Of a stretch of DNA of 64,000 nucleotides, positions 51,418-64,000 are shown piece after piece. The notes under the pieces were generated by a model. It made no database searches. It was given only the letters and a program-made list of their open reading frames with translations, and was not told the DNA's origin. Numbering within the stretch: the first letter of the stretch is position 1; each line of letters opens with the position of its first letter. The DNA is from Dermabacteraceae bacterium TAE3-ERU5. Lineage in GTDB: Bacteria; Actinomycetota; Actinomycetes; Actinomycetales; Dermabacteraceae. Location: NCBI GenBank assembly GCA_019218375.1, contig JAHUUK010000001.1, positions 186,001-250,000 of the forward strand, given 5' to 3'. A program made the translations under genes and the position numbers.

Positions 51418-53256
51418 CTAGTGGGCTTTGCGCCGCCGCCAAGAACGCAGCAGCCTGTCTTCCAGCGCGCTTTCGTCGCTGGGCGCGGTAACGCGTTCGT
51501 CGTATTCCATCACTTTGCGCATCAGCGTGCGCTGGGTGATCCAGCCCGCGAGGCGGTCGTCGGAAAGCACGGGGAGCGCGTTTACGGCGCTCGTCATCAT
51601 CCGTTCCAGCACATCGTGCATGGGGGCGTCGATGTGCACGTGGTCATCTACCAGCGGAATGTCCGCCACCCGGCTGACGTCCTCGTTTTCGTCGGCCAGC
51701 ATCACCGTGACGCGCAGCGCCGAAACCGCGCCCAGGTACTGCCCTTCGCCGTTCACCACCGGCAGCAGGCGGTAGCGGGTCTTGGAAAACGCCCGCGCCG
51801 CTTCCTGTAGGGAGGTTTCCGGGGTGAGGGCCGACGGAGCGCTGTCCATCACGCTCGCGATGCGGTATTTTTCCAGCACGCTGCGGGCCACGGGGTCCAA
51901 GAGGGAATCCCCGCGGCGGCGCAGTTTCAGCGTGTACATCGTGTCCAGCGAAAGGAAACGGCTGGTCAGGGTGGCCAGCACGACCGCCAGCATGAGCGGC
52001 AGGATCAGATCGTATTGCTGGGTGAGTTCCACGATGATCAGCACGGCGGTGATCGGGGCGCGCGCTGACCCGGCGAACACGGCGCCCATGCCGATAACGG
52101 CGTAGACGCCCACCACGGAGGCGTTACCGCCCGCCAGATCGTGCACCCCGTTGCCGAAGAGCGCGCCGAACATCGCGCCGATGAACAGGGACGGCGCGAA
52201 CACGCCGCCGCTGCCGCCGATGGCGAGCGTCAGGGAGGTGCCGATGATCTTCGCCAGCAGCATCAGAGCCAGGGTGCCGATGGCCAGTTTGCCCAGCACG
52301 GCATCACCCAGCACCGGGTAGCCCACGCCGTACATTTGCGGCACGGCGAAGAGGAACAGTCCGAGGGCGAGGCCGCCCACGGCGGGGCGGGCCCATTCGG
52401 GCCTGCCCCGCCAAAGGTAGTCCACGCCGTCCTCGATGGCGTAAAGCACCTTCATGAAGACGACGCCCAGGCCGCCGCCGAGTATGCCGAGCAGGGCGAT
52501 CCAGCCGAGCTCGGGAATCTGCACGCTCGGAAACTGGGGCAGGGAGAGCATGTGGTGTTCGCCGATGGCTACCAGGCCGACCACGGAGGCGGTGAAGGAT
52601 GAGATCACGACCATGCCGAAGGTTTCGGCGGAGAAGTTGAGCAGGATCAGTTCCATCGCGAAGAAGCAGCCCGCCAGTGGCGCGTTGAAGGTGGCGGCGA
52701 TACCGCCCGCGCTGCCGCAGGCCACCAGCAGTTTCAAGCGGTTTTCCGGCAGGCGTACGAAGCGCCCCAGCGCGGAGCCGAGCGAGGCGCCGATCTGCAC
52801 GATCGGCCCTTCGCGGCCTACCGAACCGCCGCCGCCGATGCAGATCGCGGAGGCGAGCGATTTTACGACTGCTACCTTGGCGGGAATCTTGCCGCCCTTG
52901 CGCGCCACCGCGTACATGACCTCGGGGACGCCGTGCCCGCGCGCCTGCGGGGCGAAGAAGTAGACCAGCGGCCCGTAGAGCAGGCCCGCCAGCACGGGAG
53001 CGAAAATAACGAACCAGGGGCCGACGCCGAAGAGCGGGTTTCCCTCACCGGGCGTGGCAGCGTAGTCGGCATGCCCCGAGAAAATGTAGGTGAAGGTCGC
53101 GATCAGCCAGCGAAAGACCAGCGCGCCCAGGCCCGCGCCGATGCCGATTAGTACCGCCATCAGTACCAACCCGCTGCGTCTATGGTGCAGCACCTCCCGC
53201 AACCGTCTGCGCAAAGCCAGGTAGAAAGCTTCTGCGGTCGGCGTGGCGGTGGGCAT
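51418..53256 (-). CDS. ClC family chloride channel/exchanger with CBS domains
   Basis: A 612-residue ClC protein with about ten membrane-embedded helices (residues 30-450) and a C-terminal pair of CBS domains (about 470-590). The anion-selectivity motifs are seen: GSGGVFAPSLFIGAMFG near 362 and VGREGPIVQIGASLG near 148 with the gating Glu. The Glu-gated form could be a proton/chloride exchanger or a channel; this cannot be settled here. It lies 14 nt after the small membrane protein gene and 486 nt after typA, with AAAAGGAG before its ATG, so the three genes likely form one operon. Confidence 0.94.
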   Translation of the reverse strand: MPTATPTAEAFYLALRRRLREVLHHRRSGLVLMAVLIGIGAGLGALVFRWLIATFTYIFSGHADYAATPGEGNPLFGVGPWFVIFAPVLAGLLYGPLVYFFAPQARGHGVPEVMYAVARKGGKIPAKVAVVKSLASAICIGGGGSVGREGPIVQIGASLGSALGRFVRLPENRLKLLVACGSAGGIAATFNAPLAGCFFAMELILLNFSAETFGMVVISSFTASVVGLVAIGEHHMLSLPQFPSVQIPELGWIALLGILGGGLGVVFMKVLYAIEDGVDYLWRGRPEWARPAVGGLALGLFLFAVPQMYGVGYPVLGDAVLGKLAIGTLALMLLAKIIGTSLTLAIGGSGGVFAPSLFIGAMFGALFGNGVHDLAGGNASVVGVYAVIGMGAVFAGSARAPITAVLIIVELTQQYDLILPLMLAVVLATLTSRFLSLDTMYTLKLRRRGDSLLDPVARSVLEKYRIASVMDSAPSALTPETSLQEAARAFSKTRYRLLPVVNGEGQYLGAVSALRVTVMLADENEDVSRVADIPLVDDHVHIDAPMHDVLERMMTSAVNALPVLSDDRLAGWITQRTLMRKVMEYDERVTAPSDESALEDRLLRSWRRRKAH

Positions 53257-53270
53257 GGGTGCCGCTCCTT

Positions 53271-53732
53271 TTAGTCCTGTTGCGTGTTCCCGGCCCCGAG
53301 GATGCGCTCAGCTACCCGTCCTAAGAGGAGAACCAGCGGGGGCACACCGCAGGAGATGGCCAGGAACGCAAGGGTCTGCCACGGCGTCACCCCCTCGATT
53401 TGCGCGGGGATCAGCACGCCGCCGCCCTCCACGAACAGGAGGGTGAGCGCTACCGGAAACACGATCAGGTAGCTCAGCAGCGCGGTGCGCCCGCGCGGAT
53501 AGGTGAGCAGAAAAAGGCAGAGGGCCAGCTGTATCCCCAGCACCAGGCCGATGCCGAACGGGATCGGGGATCCCGCCAGCGTCAGTTTCGCCCGGTGTAC
53601 GGAGGCCAGCAGACCCGACAGCGGAAGCGCCAACAGCGCTCCCACCAGGAGGGGGAAAATGGGCAGAGCCCCGGCGGCGGACGCCGGTTTCACCGGTGAC
53701 GCCTCGGGGCTCTGCGACATTTCGTTTTGCAC
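53271..53732 (-). CDS. Hypothetical four-helix membrane protein
   Basis: A 153-residue protein of no recognised family. About four membrane helices are seen (near 24-46, 57-77, 84-104 and 118-140) with a Ser/Pro/Ala-rich cytosolic start. The second helix region reads GIGLVLGIQLALCLFLLTYPRG. The start is GTG at 53732, 10 nt after the typA stop; no strong ribosome site, so reinitiation is likely. An ATG four codons in is an alternative. It precedes the ClC gene by 14 nt. Confidence 0.75.
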   Translation of the reverse strand: MQNEMSQSPEASPVKPASAAGALPIFPLLVGALLALPLSGLLASVHRAKLTLAGSPIPFGIGLVLGIQLALCLFLLTYPRGRTALLSYLIVFPVALTLLFVEGGGVLIPAQIEGVTPWQTLAFLAISCGVPPLVLLLGRVAERILGAGNTQQD

Positions 53733-53742
53733 GGCTTTACCG

Positions 53743-55659
<1,917 letters not shown>

Positions 55660-55711
55660 GCGCGGGCATCTCATTTCATCATTGGTTCTTCGGCGCGAGT
55701 GCGCCTCGTCC

Positions 55712-55717
55712 ATTCTA
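55712..55717 (-). promoter_or_regulatory. Candidate -10 element of typA
   Basis: TAGAAT on the minus strand; transcription would begin about 7 nt downstream, leaving a leader with a GGCGC/GCGCC hairpin before the ATG at 55659. Confidence 0.5.
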
Positions 55718-55823
55718 GGGGCGGGCCACCCCTAAATGCGCGGGGACGGGTAGTGACTCACACGGCATGTTTGCCGCGCCGCCCGCGCAGAGGGCGGATG
55801 GGGCAGTGCACTTCACACGCGGC

Positions 55824-55847
55824 GGCCCGAAATCTATCGTTCGGGCC
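55824..55847. promoter_or_regulatory. Inverted repeat over the pgi promoter, possible operator
   Basis: GGCCCGAA (55824-55831) and TTCGGGCC (55840-55847) are perfect complements with an 8-bp spacer. They lie directly before the pgi -10 element (55857-55863), covering the -35 position. Confidence 0.5.
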
Positions 55848-55856
55848 TTAGCCGGG

Positions 55857-55863
55857 TAACAAT
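55857..55863 (+). promoter_or_regulatory. -10 element, leaderless pgi mRNA
   Basis: TAACAAT ends 7 nt before the ATG at 55871; an earlier ATG at 55862 overlaps the element. Confidence 0.5.
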
Positions 55864-55870
55864 GGTGGTT

Positions 55871-57553
<1,683 letters not shown>

Positions 57554-57583
57554 CTTTTAGCCTGCCGCGCGGGCGGCGGGGTG

Positions 57584-57614
57584 CGGGCGGGGCGCAAAGC
57601 GTCCCGCCCGTTTT
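57584..57614 (+). terminator. Rho-independent terminator of pgi
   Basis: CGGGCGGG (57584-57591) pairs with CCCGCCCG (57603-57610), then TTTT. Confidence 0.87.
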
Positions 57615-57710
57615 CTTTGGGACTTTTCGCGCGGCAGACGCGGCGCAAGACTGGTTTACTTAGAGGTGTGTGGTGAAGACCACCACTGCCACCTATCGAA
57701 AGATTGCAGG

Positions 57711-58739
57711 ATGAAAATCGGAATCTTGACCTCCGGCGGGGACTGCCCCGGCCTGAACGCCGTGATCCGCGGTGCCGTGCTCAAGGGCACCATGGTTCAC
57801 GAATACGACTTCATCGGTTACCGCGACGGCTGGCGTGGCGTGATCGAAAATGACTTCTTCCACCTGCCCCGAAAGAAGGTGCGCGGCATCGGCAGAATCG
57901 GTGGCACGATCCTCGGCACCTCCCGTTCCAACCCGTTCAAGGGCAACGAACACGGCGAGGAAGTGGTGCTGCAAAACATGGAGCAGCACGAGGTCGATGC
58001 CCTGATCGCGATTGGCGGCGACGGCACCCTTTACACGGCTAACCGCCTGTTCGAAAAGGGCGTGCCGGTGGTGGGCGTGCCTAAGACGGTGGATAACGAC
58101 CTGGACGCGACCGACTACACGTTCGGTTTCAACACGGCGGTTGAAATCGCTACCGAATCGCTTGACCGCCTGCGCATGACGGGCGATTCTCACCACCGCT
58201 GCATGGTGGCCGAGGTGATGGGACGCAGCGTGGGTTGGATCGCCCTGCACGCGGGCATGGCGGCGGGCGCACACGTCATCTGCATCCCCGAGCAGCCGAT
58301 GACGATCGACGAGATCTGCTCCTATGTCGAATCGGCCTGGAACCGTGGCCGCGCGCCCCTCGTGGTGGTGGCGGAAGGTTTCGTACCCAAGGACGCGGGC
58401 AAGGACTTCATGCACTACGACCTGGACGAGTTTGGCCGCCCCCGCTTCGGTGGCATCGCGACCGCGCTGGCCCCGATCATCGAGGAACGGCTCGGCATCG
58501 AATCGCGCGCCACCGTGCTGGGCCACATCCAGCGCGGCGGCGAGCCGACCGGCTACGACCGCGTGCTGGCCACCCGCCTGGGAATGAGCGCGATCGACCT
58601 CATCTTCGATGGCGAGTTCGGCAAGATGGTGGCCCTGCGCGGCACCGACATCGTGCGTGTTCCCTTCACCGACGCGATTGATAACCCGAAGGCCGTGCCG
58701 CAGTCCCGCTGGGACGAAGTTAAGGTCCTTTTCGGATAG
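57711..58739 (+). CDS. pfkA: 6-phosphofructokinase (actinobacterial group III type)
   Basis: Phosphorylates fructose 6-phosphate. The 342-residue protein has GILTSGGDCPGLNAVIRG at 4-21, IGGDGTLYTANRL near 100 and the active site PKTVDNDLDATDYTFGFNTA near 124. The Gly in GGDGT (position 104 of E. coli numbering) predicts ATP as donor, while the Lys in PKTVDND (position 124) is like pyrophosphate-using enzymes; Streptomyces ATP enzymes show this mix. The ATG at 57711 starts the domain directly; upstream in-frame starts lack support. GCAGG abuts the start and is too close to act, so the initiation signal is unclear. Confidence 0.95.
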   Translation: MKIGILTSGGDCPGLNAVIRGAVLKGTMVHEYDFIGYRDGWRGVIENDFFHLPRKKVRGIGRIGGTILGTSRSNPFKGNEHGEEVVLQNMEQHEVDALIAIGGDGTLYTANRLFEKGVPVVGVPKTVDNDLDATDYTFGFNTAVEIATESLDRLRMTGDSHHRCMVAEVMGRSVGWIALHAGMAAGAHVICIPEQPMTIDEICSYVESAWNRGRAPLVVVAEGFVPKDAGKDFMHYDLDEFGRPRFGGIATALAPIIEERLGIESRATVLGHIQRGGEPTGYDRVLATRLGMSAIDLIFDGEFGKMVALRGTDIVRVPFTDAIDNPKAVPQSRWDEVKVLFG

Positions 58740-58804
58740 CCTCAACCTGGCTTTTCTCCGCCCCGCTCCGCGCGCCTACTGGTCCGTTGGGCGGGGCGGT
58801 GTCG

Positions 58805-58810
58805 TAGTAT
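58805..58810 (+). promoter_or_regulatory. -10 element, leaderless acyl-CoA synthetase mRNA
   Basis: TAGTAT ends 6 nt before the ATG at 58817; there is no ribosome site. Confidence 0.65.
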
Positions 58811-58816
58811 CGAAGA

Positions 58817-60685
58817 ATGCCCCAAGAGCTCAATACGCAGAACCTGTCGGCCGAGAAGATCGAGATTTTGGAATCTCGCCCCGAAAACATTGGTTTTGCG
58901 CTTGATGAGCGACCGGAAAAGACGCCGGATGCCCGCGCCTGGATGTTTCCCGATGCGGAGGACAAGTGGCAGGAGATCACCTGGCGCGAATTTCGCGACT
59001 GGTGCCATCGCGTCGCGGCGGGTCTGCTGGAACTGGGCATGACCAAGGGCGATAAGCTCGCCATCGCCGCCAACACCCGGATCGAATGGGTGATCGCTGA
59101 CTTCGCGAACAACTGCATCGGCGGCATCACGACCACGATCTATCCGAACGCGCGCGTGAACGACTACGCGCACATCCTTTCCTACAGCCAGGCCGGTTTT
59201 GCCCTGGTGGAGAACCCGGAAACGCTGGATGTGCTGCTCGAGGCCGAGTCGATGCACGCCAAGAACCCCGGCGAGTCTCCGCTCAAGGCAATCATTTTGA
59301 TGAGCAACGGCACCGATCTGCTTGATCCGCGTATCGTCACCCTGGCCGACGTAGAACGCCGGGGCGCGCAGCGGCTGGCGCGGGACCCGCAGTGCGTACG
59401 CGAGGCAATCGCCGAGGTGAAACCGGACGATCTGGCCACGATCATCTTTACCTCCGGCACCACCGGCCTGCCCAAGGGCGTGGAGATCACGCACGATAAC
59501 TGGCTTTACCAGTCTGCCGCCTGGCACACCCTGGGGCTGCTCACCGAGGACGACGTGCACTACCTGTGGCTGCCACTCTCGCACGCCTTCGGCAAGTGCC
59601 TGAACCTGATTTCGATTTCACACGGCGCCACGACCGCTATCGACGGCCGCGTGGACAAGATTTTCGACAACCTGAGCGTTGTGCGCCCCACCGCCATGTG
59701 CGGCGTGCCCCGCATCTTTGAGAAGGTGCGCGCGGCGGTGCAGACGAAGTTCCCGCAGGGCGGCGTCAAGCAGCGCCTTTCGGAGTGGGCTTTTTCCGTC
59801 GGCGAAAAAACCACCCCCTACCGCCTGGCGGGCAAGAAACTGCCGCTCGCGCTGCGCCCGCAGGCCGCGCTCGCGGAAAAGCTGGTCTTTTCCAAGTTGA
59901 AGAAGCTGATGGGCGGGCGGCTGCGTTACTTCATTTCCGGTTCCGCGAAACTTTCCCCGGAGGTGCAGCGCTGGTTCTATGCCGCGGGCATCTTGCTGGT
60001 GGAGGGCTACGGCGTCACCGAATCCTGCGCGGTCACGTTCTTCTCAAAGCCGTGGGAGCCGCAGTTCGGCACCGTCGGCAAACTGGTGCCGGGATCTTCC
60101 TGCAAGATCGCGCAGGACGGCGAAATCCTCGTCTCCGGCCCCGGCATCATGCGCGGCTACCACAAGGATGAACAGCGCACCGCCGAGGTGCTGCACGACG
60201 GCTGGCTGCACACGGGAGACATCGGCACCATTGCCGAGGACGGCACCCTGACCATCACCGACCGTAAAAAGGATCTGATTAAGACCAGCGGCGGCAAGTA
60301 TGTTTCGCCCGCCGAGGTGGAATCCACGCTGATGGCGGCCTGCCCCTATTTCTCGCAGGTGATGGTGGTCGGTGAGGGCCGCAAATACGTTTCCGCGGTG
60401 GTCACCCTGGATCGGGACGCGCTGACCCGCTGGGGCGCTAACCACGGCCACGAGGAACTCGATTACGCGGAACTGACCCAGCTCCCAGAGGTTAAGCACG
60501 CGGTCACGAACTATGTGGAGCGCGCTAACCGCACCCTGGCCCGTTGGGAGACGGTGAAGAAGTTCGTGATCTTGGATCACGAACTGGAGGTCGCCACCGG
60601 CACCGTCACCCCCACCATGAAGGTGCGCCGACAGGCAGTGATGGAGCGTTACCGGGAAGAGATAGATTCCCTCTACAACGACTAG
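58817..60685 (+). CDS. Long-chain fatty acyl-CoA synthetase (AMP-forming, FadD15-like)
   Basis: Activates a fatty acid to acyl-AMP and then acyl-CoA. The 622 aa have the adenylation motifs: TIIFTSGTTGLPKGVEITHD near 211-230, VEGYGVTESCAVTF near 395, TGDIGTIAEDGTLTITDR near 466-483 and KKDLIKTSGGKYVSPAEVE directly after, with the C-terminal catalytic Lys in TVTPTMKVRRQAVMERY. It has the domain form of actinobacterial FadD15 rather than short-chain synthetases. It follows pfkA by 77 nt with its own leaderless promoter. Confidence 0.94.
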   Translation: MPQELNTQNLSAEKIEILESRPENIGFALDERPEKTPDARAWMFPDAEDKWQEITWREFRDWCHRVAAGLLELGMTKGDKLAIAANTRIEWVIADFANNCIGGITTTIYPNARVNDYAHILSYSQAGFALVENPETLDVLLEAESMHAKNPGESPLKAIILMSNGTDLLDPRIVTLADVERRGAQRLARDPQCVREAIAEVKPDDLATIIFTSGTTGLPKGVEITHDNWLYQSAAWHTLGLLTEDDVHYLWLPLSHAFGKCLNLISISHGATTAIDGRVDKIFDNLSVVRPTAMCGVPRIFEKVRAAVQTKFPQGGVKQRLSEWAFSVGEKTTPYRLAGKKLPLALRPQAALAEKLVFSKLKKLMGGRLRYFISGSAKLSPEVQRWFYAAGILLVEGYGVTESCAVTFFSKPWEPQFGTVGKLVPGSSCKIAQDGEILVSGPGIMRGYHKDEQRTAEVLHDGWLHTGDIGTIAEDGTLTITDRKKDLIKTSGGKYVSPAEVESTLMAACPYFSQVMVVGEGRKYVSAVVTLDRDALTRWGANHGHEELDYAELTQLPEVKHAVTNYVERANRTLARWETVKKFVILDHELEVATGTVTPTMKVRRQAVMERYREEIDSLYND

Positions 60686-60760
60686 CCGGGCGTTTACGGC
60701 GGTGAGCGCCACCAAATCCGCTAATCTTGAAGTCAAGATAGCCGTTTGAGGAGGTCGCGC

Positions 60761-62977
60761 ATGTCCCGCATCGTCTACACCCTGACCGACGAATCGCCGC
60801 AGCTCGCCACGGCGTCGCTGCTGCCGATCCTGCGGGCTTTCACGGCCCCCGCCGGGGTGGAGGTGCAAACGCGCGATATTTCTCTGGCGGCGCGCATTCT
60901 GGCTGCTTTCGCCGATGATCTTCCCGCCGCGCAGCGGGTACCCGACGCGCTAAGCGAACTGGGCGCGCTCTGCCGAGACCCGCGGGCGAATATCGTGAAG
61001 CTGCCCAACATTTCCGCCTCCCTGCCCCAGCTTCTGGCCGCCATCGCCGAGCTGCAGGAAAAGGGCTACGCGATTCCCGACTATCCGCATAATCCGCAGA
61101 GTGAGGCCGAGCGCCGCACGCGGGCGCGCTACGACGCGGTGAAGGGGTCGGCCGTAAACCCGGTGCTGCGCGAGGGGAACTCTGACCGCCGCCCGCCGCA
61201 GGCCGTCAAGGAATACGCCCGCAAGCACCCGCACAGCATGGGCGAATGGCGGGCAGACAGCCGCACCCGTATCGCCGCCATGGAGGCGGGTGATTTCCGC
61301 GCCAACGAGGTTTCTCACACCGTGGCGGCCGACGGCCACCTGGACATCGTGTTCGTGCCGCAAGACGGCGCGGAGGAAACGCTGAACGCGGCCCTGCCCG
61401 TAAAGGCAGGAGACATCGTGGATGCGACCTTCATGGATCTGGCCGCGCTCGATGAGTTCTTGCGGGAGCAGATCGCGGCGGCGCAGCGCGAGGGGCTGCT
61501 TTTTTCCCTGCACCTGAAGGCAACCATGATGAAGGTGAGCGATCCGCTCATCTTCGGGCGCTGCCTGCGCGCATTCTTGCCCGTCACGTTCTCCCGGCAC
61601 GGGGAGGAACTGGCGGTGGCCGGGATTGATCCGGCGAACGGGCTGGCGGCGCTGCTGTCGGCCCTGACCGACCTCCCGGCGGGGAGGGGCGTGGCGAACC
61701 TGGTAGACCGGGAGCTGGCCGCCGGTCCCCGCCTGGCGATGGTCGATTCCGCGCGCGGGATAACCAACCTGCACGTTCCGAGCGACGTCATCATAGACGC
61801 TTCCCTGCCCGCGATGATTCGCGCGGGCGGCCAAATGTGGGACGCAGACGGCAAGCTGGCCGAGACGCTGGCGGTGGTCCCCGATTCCAGCTACGCCGCC
61901 GTTTATCAGGAAACCGTGCGCGACTGCCGCGAAAACGGGGCTTTCGATCCGCGCACCCTCGGCAGCGTGGCGAACGTCGGCCTGATGGCGCAGAAGGCGG
62001 AGGAATACGGCAGCCACGACAAGACCCACCAGGTCACGCGGGACGGCCGCGTGGAGGTGCGCGACTCCGCAGGCAACGTGCTGCTCAGCCGCGAGGTGAA
62101 GAGCGGGGATATTTTCCGCGCCTGCCTCACGGCCGACGCCGCCGTGCGCGACTGGGTGCGCCTGGCTGTCGAGCGTGCCCGCATCTCGGGTCAGCCCGCC
62201 GTGTTCTGGCTGGATGATTCCCGCGCGCACGAGCGGGCCCTCGCCGAAAAGGTGGCCACGTACCTGCCACAGCACGATACGTCGGGCCTGGATATTCGCG
62301 TGCTGGGGCAGCGCGAAGCCACCCGCTTCACGCTGGCGCGTTTCCGCGCGGGCGACGACACCATCGCGGTCACGGGGAACGTGCTGCGCGATTACCTGAC
62401 GGATCTGTTCCCGATCATGGAGCTGGGTACGAGCGCCAAAATGCTTTCCGTGGTGCCGCTGCTCGCGGGCGGCAGCCTGTTCGAAACGGGCGCGGGCGGC
62501 ACCGCCCCGAAGCTCGCGCAAATGCTTACCGACGCCAACCACCTGGCCTGGGACAGCCTGGGGGAATACCTGGCCGTGGGCGAATCGCTGCGGCTGCTGG
62601 CGCGCGAAGGCAACGCCGCGGCCTCGCACCTGGCGAACGCTCTGGATAGCGCCGTGGCCAAAATGCTGGAGGAGGGCTGCTCCCCCAGCGAGGAAGAAGG
62701 CGGGGTAGATACCCGGCAGAGCCATTTCTACCTGGCGCTTTTCTGGGCGCAGGAAATGGCCGCCTGCCCGGACGCAGACCTGGCGGGCCGCTTCGCCCCG
62801 CTGGCAGATGCCCTCAGCTCCGCGAGCTGGCGCGTCCTGGAAGAGATCCAGCAACAGCGCGGGAATTGCGTCACTTTGGACGGTCACTATCTGCCCAGCG
62901 CAGAAAGCCTGGCGCGCGCCATGCGCCCCTCCCCCACTTTCACGGAAATCATCGACTCCGCCCTCCTGGCGCATTAG
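60761..62977 (+). CDS. icd: Isocitrate dehydrogenase, NADP-dependent, monomeric type
   Basis: Oxidises isocitrate to 2-oxoglutarate with NADP. It is the monomeric IDH-II type: 738 residues, with [18 protein letters not shown] at the start and the substrate/metal region near 345 ([20 protein letters not shown]) typical of this family. [15 protein letters not shown] near 127 carries the isocitrate-binding SerAsn pair. The ATG at 60761 has GAGGAGG 6 nt before it; an in-frame start 15 nt upstream is too close to the ribosome site. A TAATCT element lies at 60722-60727. The gene is unlinked to other cycle genes except gltA in the same window. Confidence 0.96.
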   Translation: MSRIVYTLTDESPQLATASLLPILRAFTAPAGVEVQTRDISLAARILAAFADDLPAAQRVPDALSELGALCRDPRANIVKLPNISASLPQLLAAIAELQEKGYAIPDYPHNPQSEAERRTRARYDAVKGSAVNPVLREGNSDRRPPQAVKEYARKHPHSMGEWRADSRTRIAAMEAGDFRANEVSHTVAADGHLDIVFVPQDGAEETLNAALPVKAGDIVDATFMDLAALDEFLREQIAAAQREGLLFSLHLKATMMKVSDPLIFGRCLRAFLPVTFSRHGEELAVAGIDPANGLAALLSALTDLPAGRGVANLVDRELAAGPRLAMVDSARGITNLHVPSDVIIDASLPAMIRAGGQMWDADGKLAETLAVVPDSSYAAVYQETVRDCRENGAFDPRTLGSVANVGLMAQKAEEYGSHDKTHQVTRDGRVEVRDSAGNVLLSREVKSGDIFRACLTADAAVRDWVRLAVERARISGQPAVFWLDDSRAHERALAEKVATYLPQHDTSGLDIRVLGQREATRFTLARFRAGDDTIAVTGNVLRDYLTDLFPIMELGTSAKMLSVVPLLAGGSLFETGAGGTAPKLAQMLTDANHLAWDSLGEYLAVGESLRLLAREGNAAASHLANALDSAVAKMLEEGCSPSEEEGGVDTRQSHFYLALFWAQEMAACPDADLAGRFAPLADALSSASWRVLEEIQQQRGNCVTLDGHYLPSAESLARAMRPSPTFTEIIDSALLAH

Positions 62978-63035
62978 TGAGTCTTTTCCGCCGCTAAACT
63001 GGGAATACCGTGAGAATTACCCTTGCCGTCTGCCT

Positions 63036-63041
63036 TAACAT
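63036..63041 (+). promoter_or_regulatory. -10 element, leaderless mRNA of the membrane protein at 63048
   Basis: TAACAT ends 6 nt before the ATG at 63048. A second possible -10, TAAACT, lies at 62994-62999. Confidence 0.6.
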
Positions 63042-63047
63042 GAACGA

Positions 63048-63923
63048 ATGGCTTATCTGACCCGGCTAGAAGTGTGCCGTCGCTTCAGCATCGACCCTGC
63101 GAAGCTGCGCTCCGCTAGCGGTGTGCAGCTTCTGCTCGCGTTGAACAAACGCCGGGCCCAGGAAGTAGATTTCCTTGAGGAACTGCCGCTGCTGCTGCAG
63201 CGCGACCCGCAGGCGGCTTTCGCCCTGTTCGGCCAGCGCCTGCGGGATAGTCTGACGCGCGGCATGATCGTTTGGCTCGGGACGCTGTCCCCGCAGGCGC
63301 TGGCCGCCTGGCAGGAGCTGCTCGGCCACGATCTGGTGCAGGTGGTGGGCGGCATCCGCGACGGGCAGTATCCGGCGGTAATCACCCCCGGCGATCTAGC
63401 CCTATGCCTGGCGCAGGATGAGCGCTTTCACGGCCTCATGCGGGAGGCGCTGCACGGCCTGGACACGCTGCGCATTCCCCGCGATAGGGCCGAGGCGCTA
63501 GAGAACGCGGGCATCGGTATTCGCCATCGTTCGCGCTGGGAGCGCTGGCTGCGCGACCCTACCGTGATCGCGTACGTGGTGGTTTTTGTCTATTCGACCC
63601 TGCGGGTTCTGCCCGTAACCTTCGTGGATGGTTTTGAAGGCTCGCTGTGGGTGCTGTGGGGCCTGGATATCGCCACCGCCATCCCCTACACCTGGGGCGT
63701 GGTGACGATGGTGGCAGGAAAAACTAGCCGTCTGAGGCTCACCGGCCTGGCGGTCACCCTGATTACCTTCCTCACCCCGTACGCCTACTTCTGGCTGCGC
63801 GGGAGCAACTATCCCACCTACGTGGTGGTTGTGGTGTACGTGCTGATCGGCGCGAGCCTTCTGTACGAAGCGCTAAAGGTGCTGCGCTCGCGCAAACTGG
63901 ACCGGGATCTGCTGCACGTTTAA
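63048..63923 (+). CDS. Hypothetical membrane protein
   Basis: A 291-residue protein of no recognised family. The N-terminal half (about 1-170) is soluble and helical, starting MAYLTRLEVCRRFSIDPAKL. The C-terminal half has four predicted membrane helices: about 171-190 (VIAYVVVFVYSTLRVLPV), 199-218, 229-246 and 257-275 (YPTYVVVVVYVLIGASLL), then a basic tail RSRKLDRDLLHV. The soluble part might bind a partner while the rest anchors it; this is only inference. Leaderless start. The last recognisable gene in the window. Confidence 0.8.
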   Translation: MAYLTRLEVCRRFSIDPAKLRSASGVQLLLALNKRRAQEVDFLEELPLLLQRDPQAAFALFGQRLRDSLTRGMIVWLGTLSPQALAAWQELLGHDLVQVVGGIRDGQYPAVITPGDLALCLAQDERFHGLMREALHGLDTLRIPRDRAEALENAGIGIRHRSRWERWLRDPTVIAYVVVFVYSTLRVLPVTFVDGFEGSLWVLWGLDIATAIPYTWGVVTMVAGKTSRLRLTGLAVTLITFLTPYAYFWLRGSNYPTYVVVVVYVLIGASLLYEALKVLRSRKLDRDLLHV

Positions 63924-64000
63924 AGCGCGAAAGCGCAGGGGCACGTTTAGCGGGCGGGCGCGCGTTTAGGGTACGGGCTCGGCTGCGCGCCCACCGCACT
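63924..64000. other. Right-edge non-coding tail
   Basis: 77 bp with a small GCGC-GAAA-GCGC hairpin. A minus-strand stop (TAA at 63966-63968) could be the 3' end of a gene entering from the right, reading back CGGRAAEPVP, but too little is present to tell. Confidence 0.3.

Noticed and set aside
60950-62974. 674-codon minus-strand frame opposite isocitrate dehydrogenase
   Set aside because: Antisense shadow; composition (Arg, Gly, Gln, His) is typical of reversed high-GC genes.
62994-63062. Possible 16-codon leader peptide (GTG at 63010) overlapping the start of the membrane protein at 63048
   Set aside because: A -10 element closer to the main start explains expression better; the short frame has no run of one amino acid or attenuator after it.

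Overview
The window is a gene-dense, high-GC stretch of an actinobacterial chromosome, probably from the Actinomycetaceae or a near relative. This rests on gene content recognised by eye: the AdnAB recombination nuclease, UvrD2, a mycothiol-reductase-like DsbA protein, an actinobacterial-type DapD, monomeric isocitrate dehydrogenase, and the DUF3107, DUF3117 and DUF2342 families. About 51 protein genes fill nearly the whole window. I see no rRNA, tRNA, CRISPR array, insertion sequence, prophage or integron.

Layout. 0-8.2 kb: a cut-off ornithine-cyclodeaminase-like gene; a minus-strand run of GNAT, Nei glycosylase and RpiB; a DsbA-like protein; a two-gene ABC exporter; a DUF402 gene. 8.2-19.1 kb: PepN, MscS, a thioesterase, an orphan solute-binding lipoprotein, glycogen phosphorylase, EttA and a HAD phosphatase. 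19.2-37.2 kb: a genome-maintenance block (Lon-like PDZ protease, DUF2342 protein, Nudix, YgjP-like protease, UvrD2, NudC, a kinase-like protein, AdnB, AdnA, TetR, DUF3107, DEAD helicase). From memory its order resembles M. tuberculosis Rv3194c-Rv3211. 37.3-48.0 kb: MarC, PHP, PepP, an MgtE-N/CBS protein, DUF1003, Mrp, TatB, SDR, O-methyltransferase, DUF3117, a small membrane protein, DapE and DapD, resembling Rv1201c-Rv1234. 48.1-51.4 kb: citrate synthase, DapC and ferredoxin. 51.4-55.7 kb: a ClC channel, a membrane protein and TypA. 55.8-62.9 kb: Pgi, Pfk, an acyl-CoA synthetase and monomeric IDH. The window ends in an unknown membrane protein.

Three themes link the region. First, about fourteen genes have a TANNNT-like -10 hexamer exactly 6 or 7 nt before the start codon, the signature of leaderless mRNAs; this re-sets several starts. 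Second, operons are tightly coupled through ATGA, GTGA, TAGTG and TGATG junctions. Third, two two-subunit machines are asymmetric: the ABC exporter has lost exactly the complementary half of its ATP-site motifs in each subunit, and AdnA has an altered Walker A motif (K to R) while AdnB is intact. I found no clearly new defence or biosynthetic system. The most interesting leads are the one-site ABC exporter, the overlapping dapE/dapD leaderless promoters, the 550-bp gap beside uvrD2 with a Fur-like 15-mer, and small coupled or stand-alone proteins.
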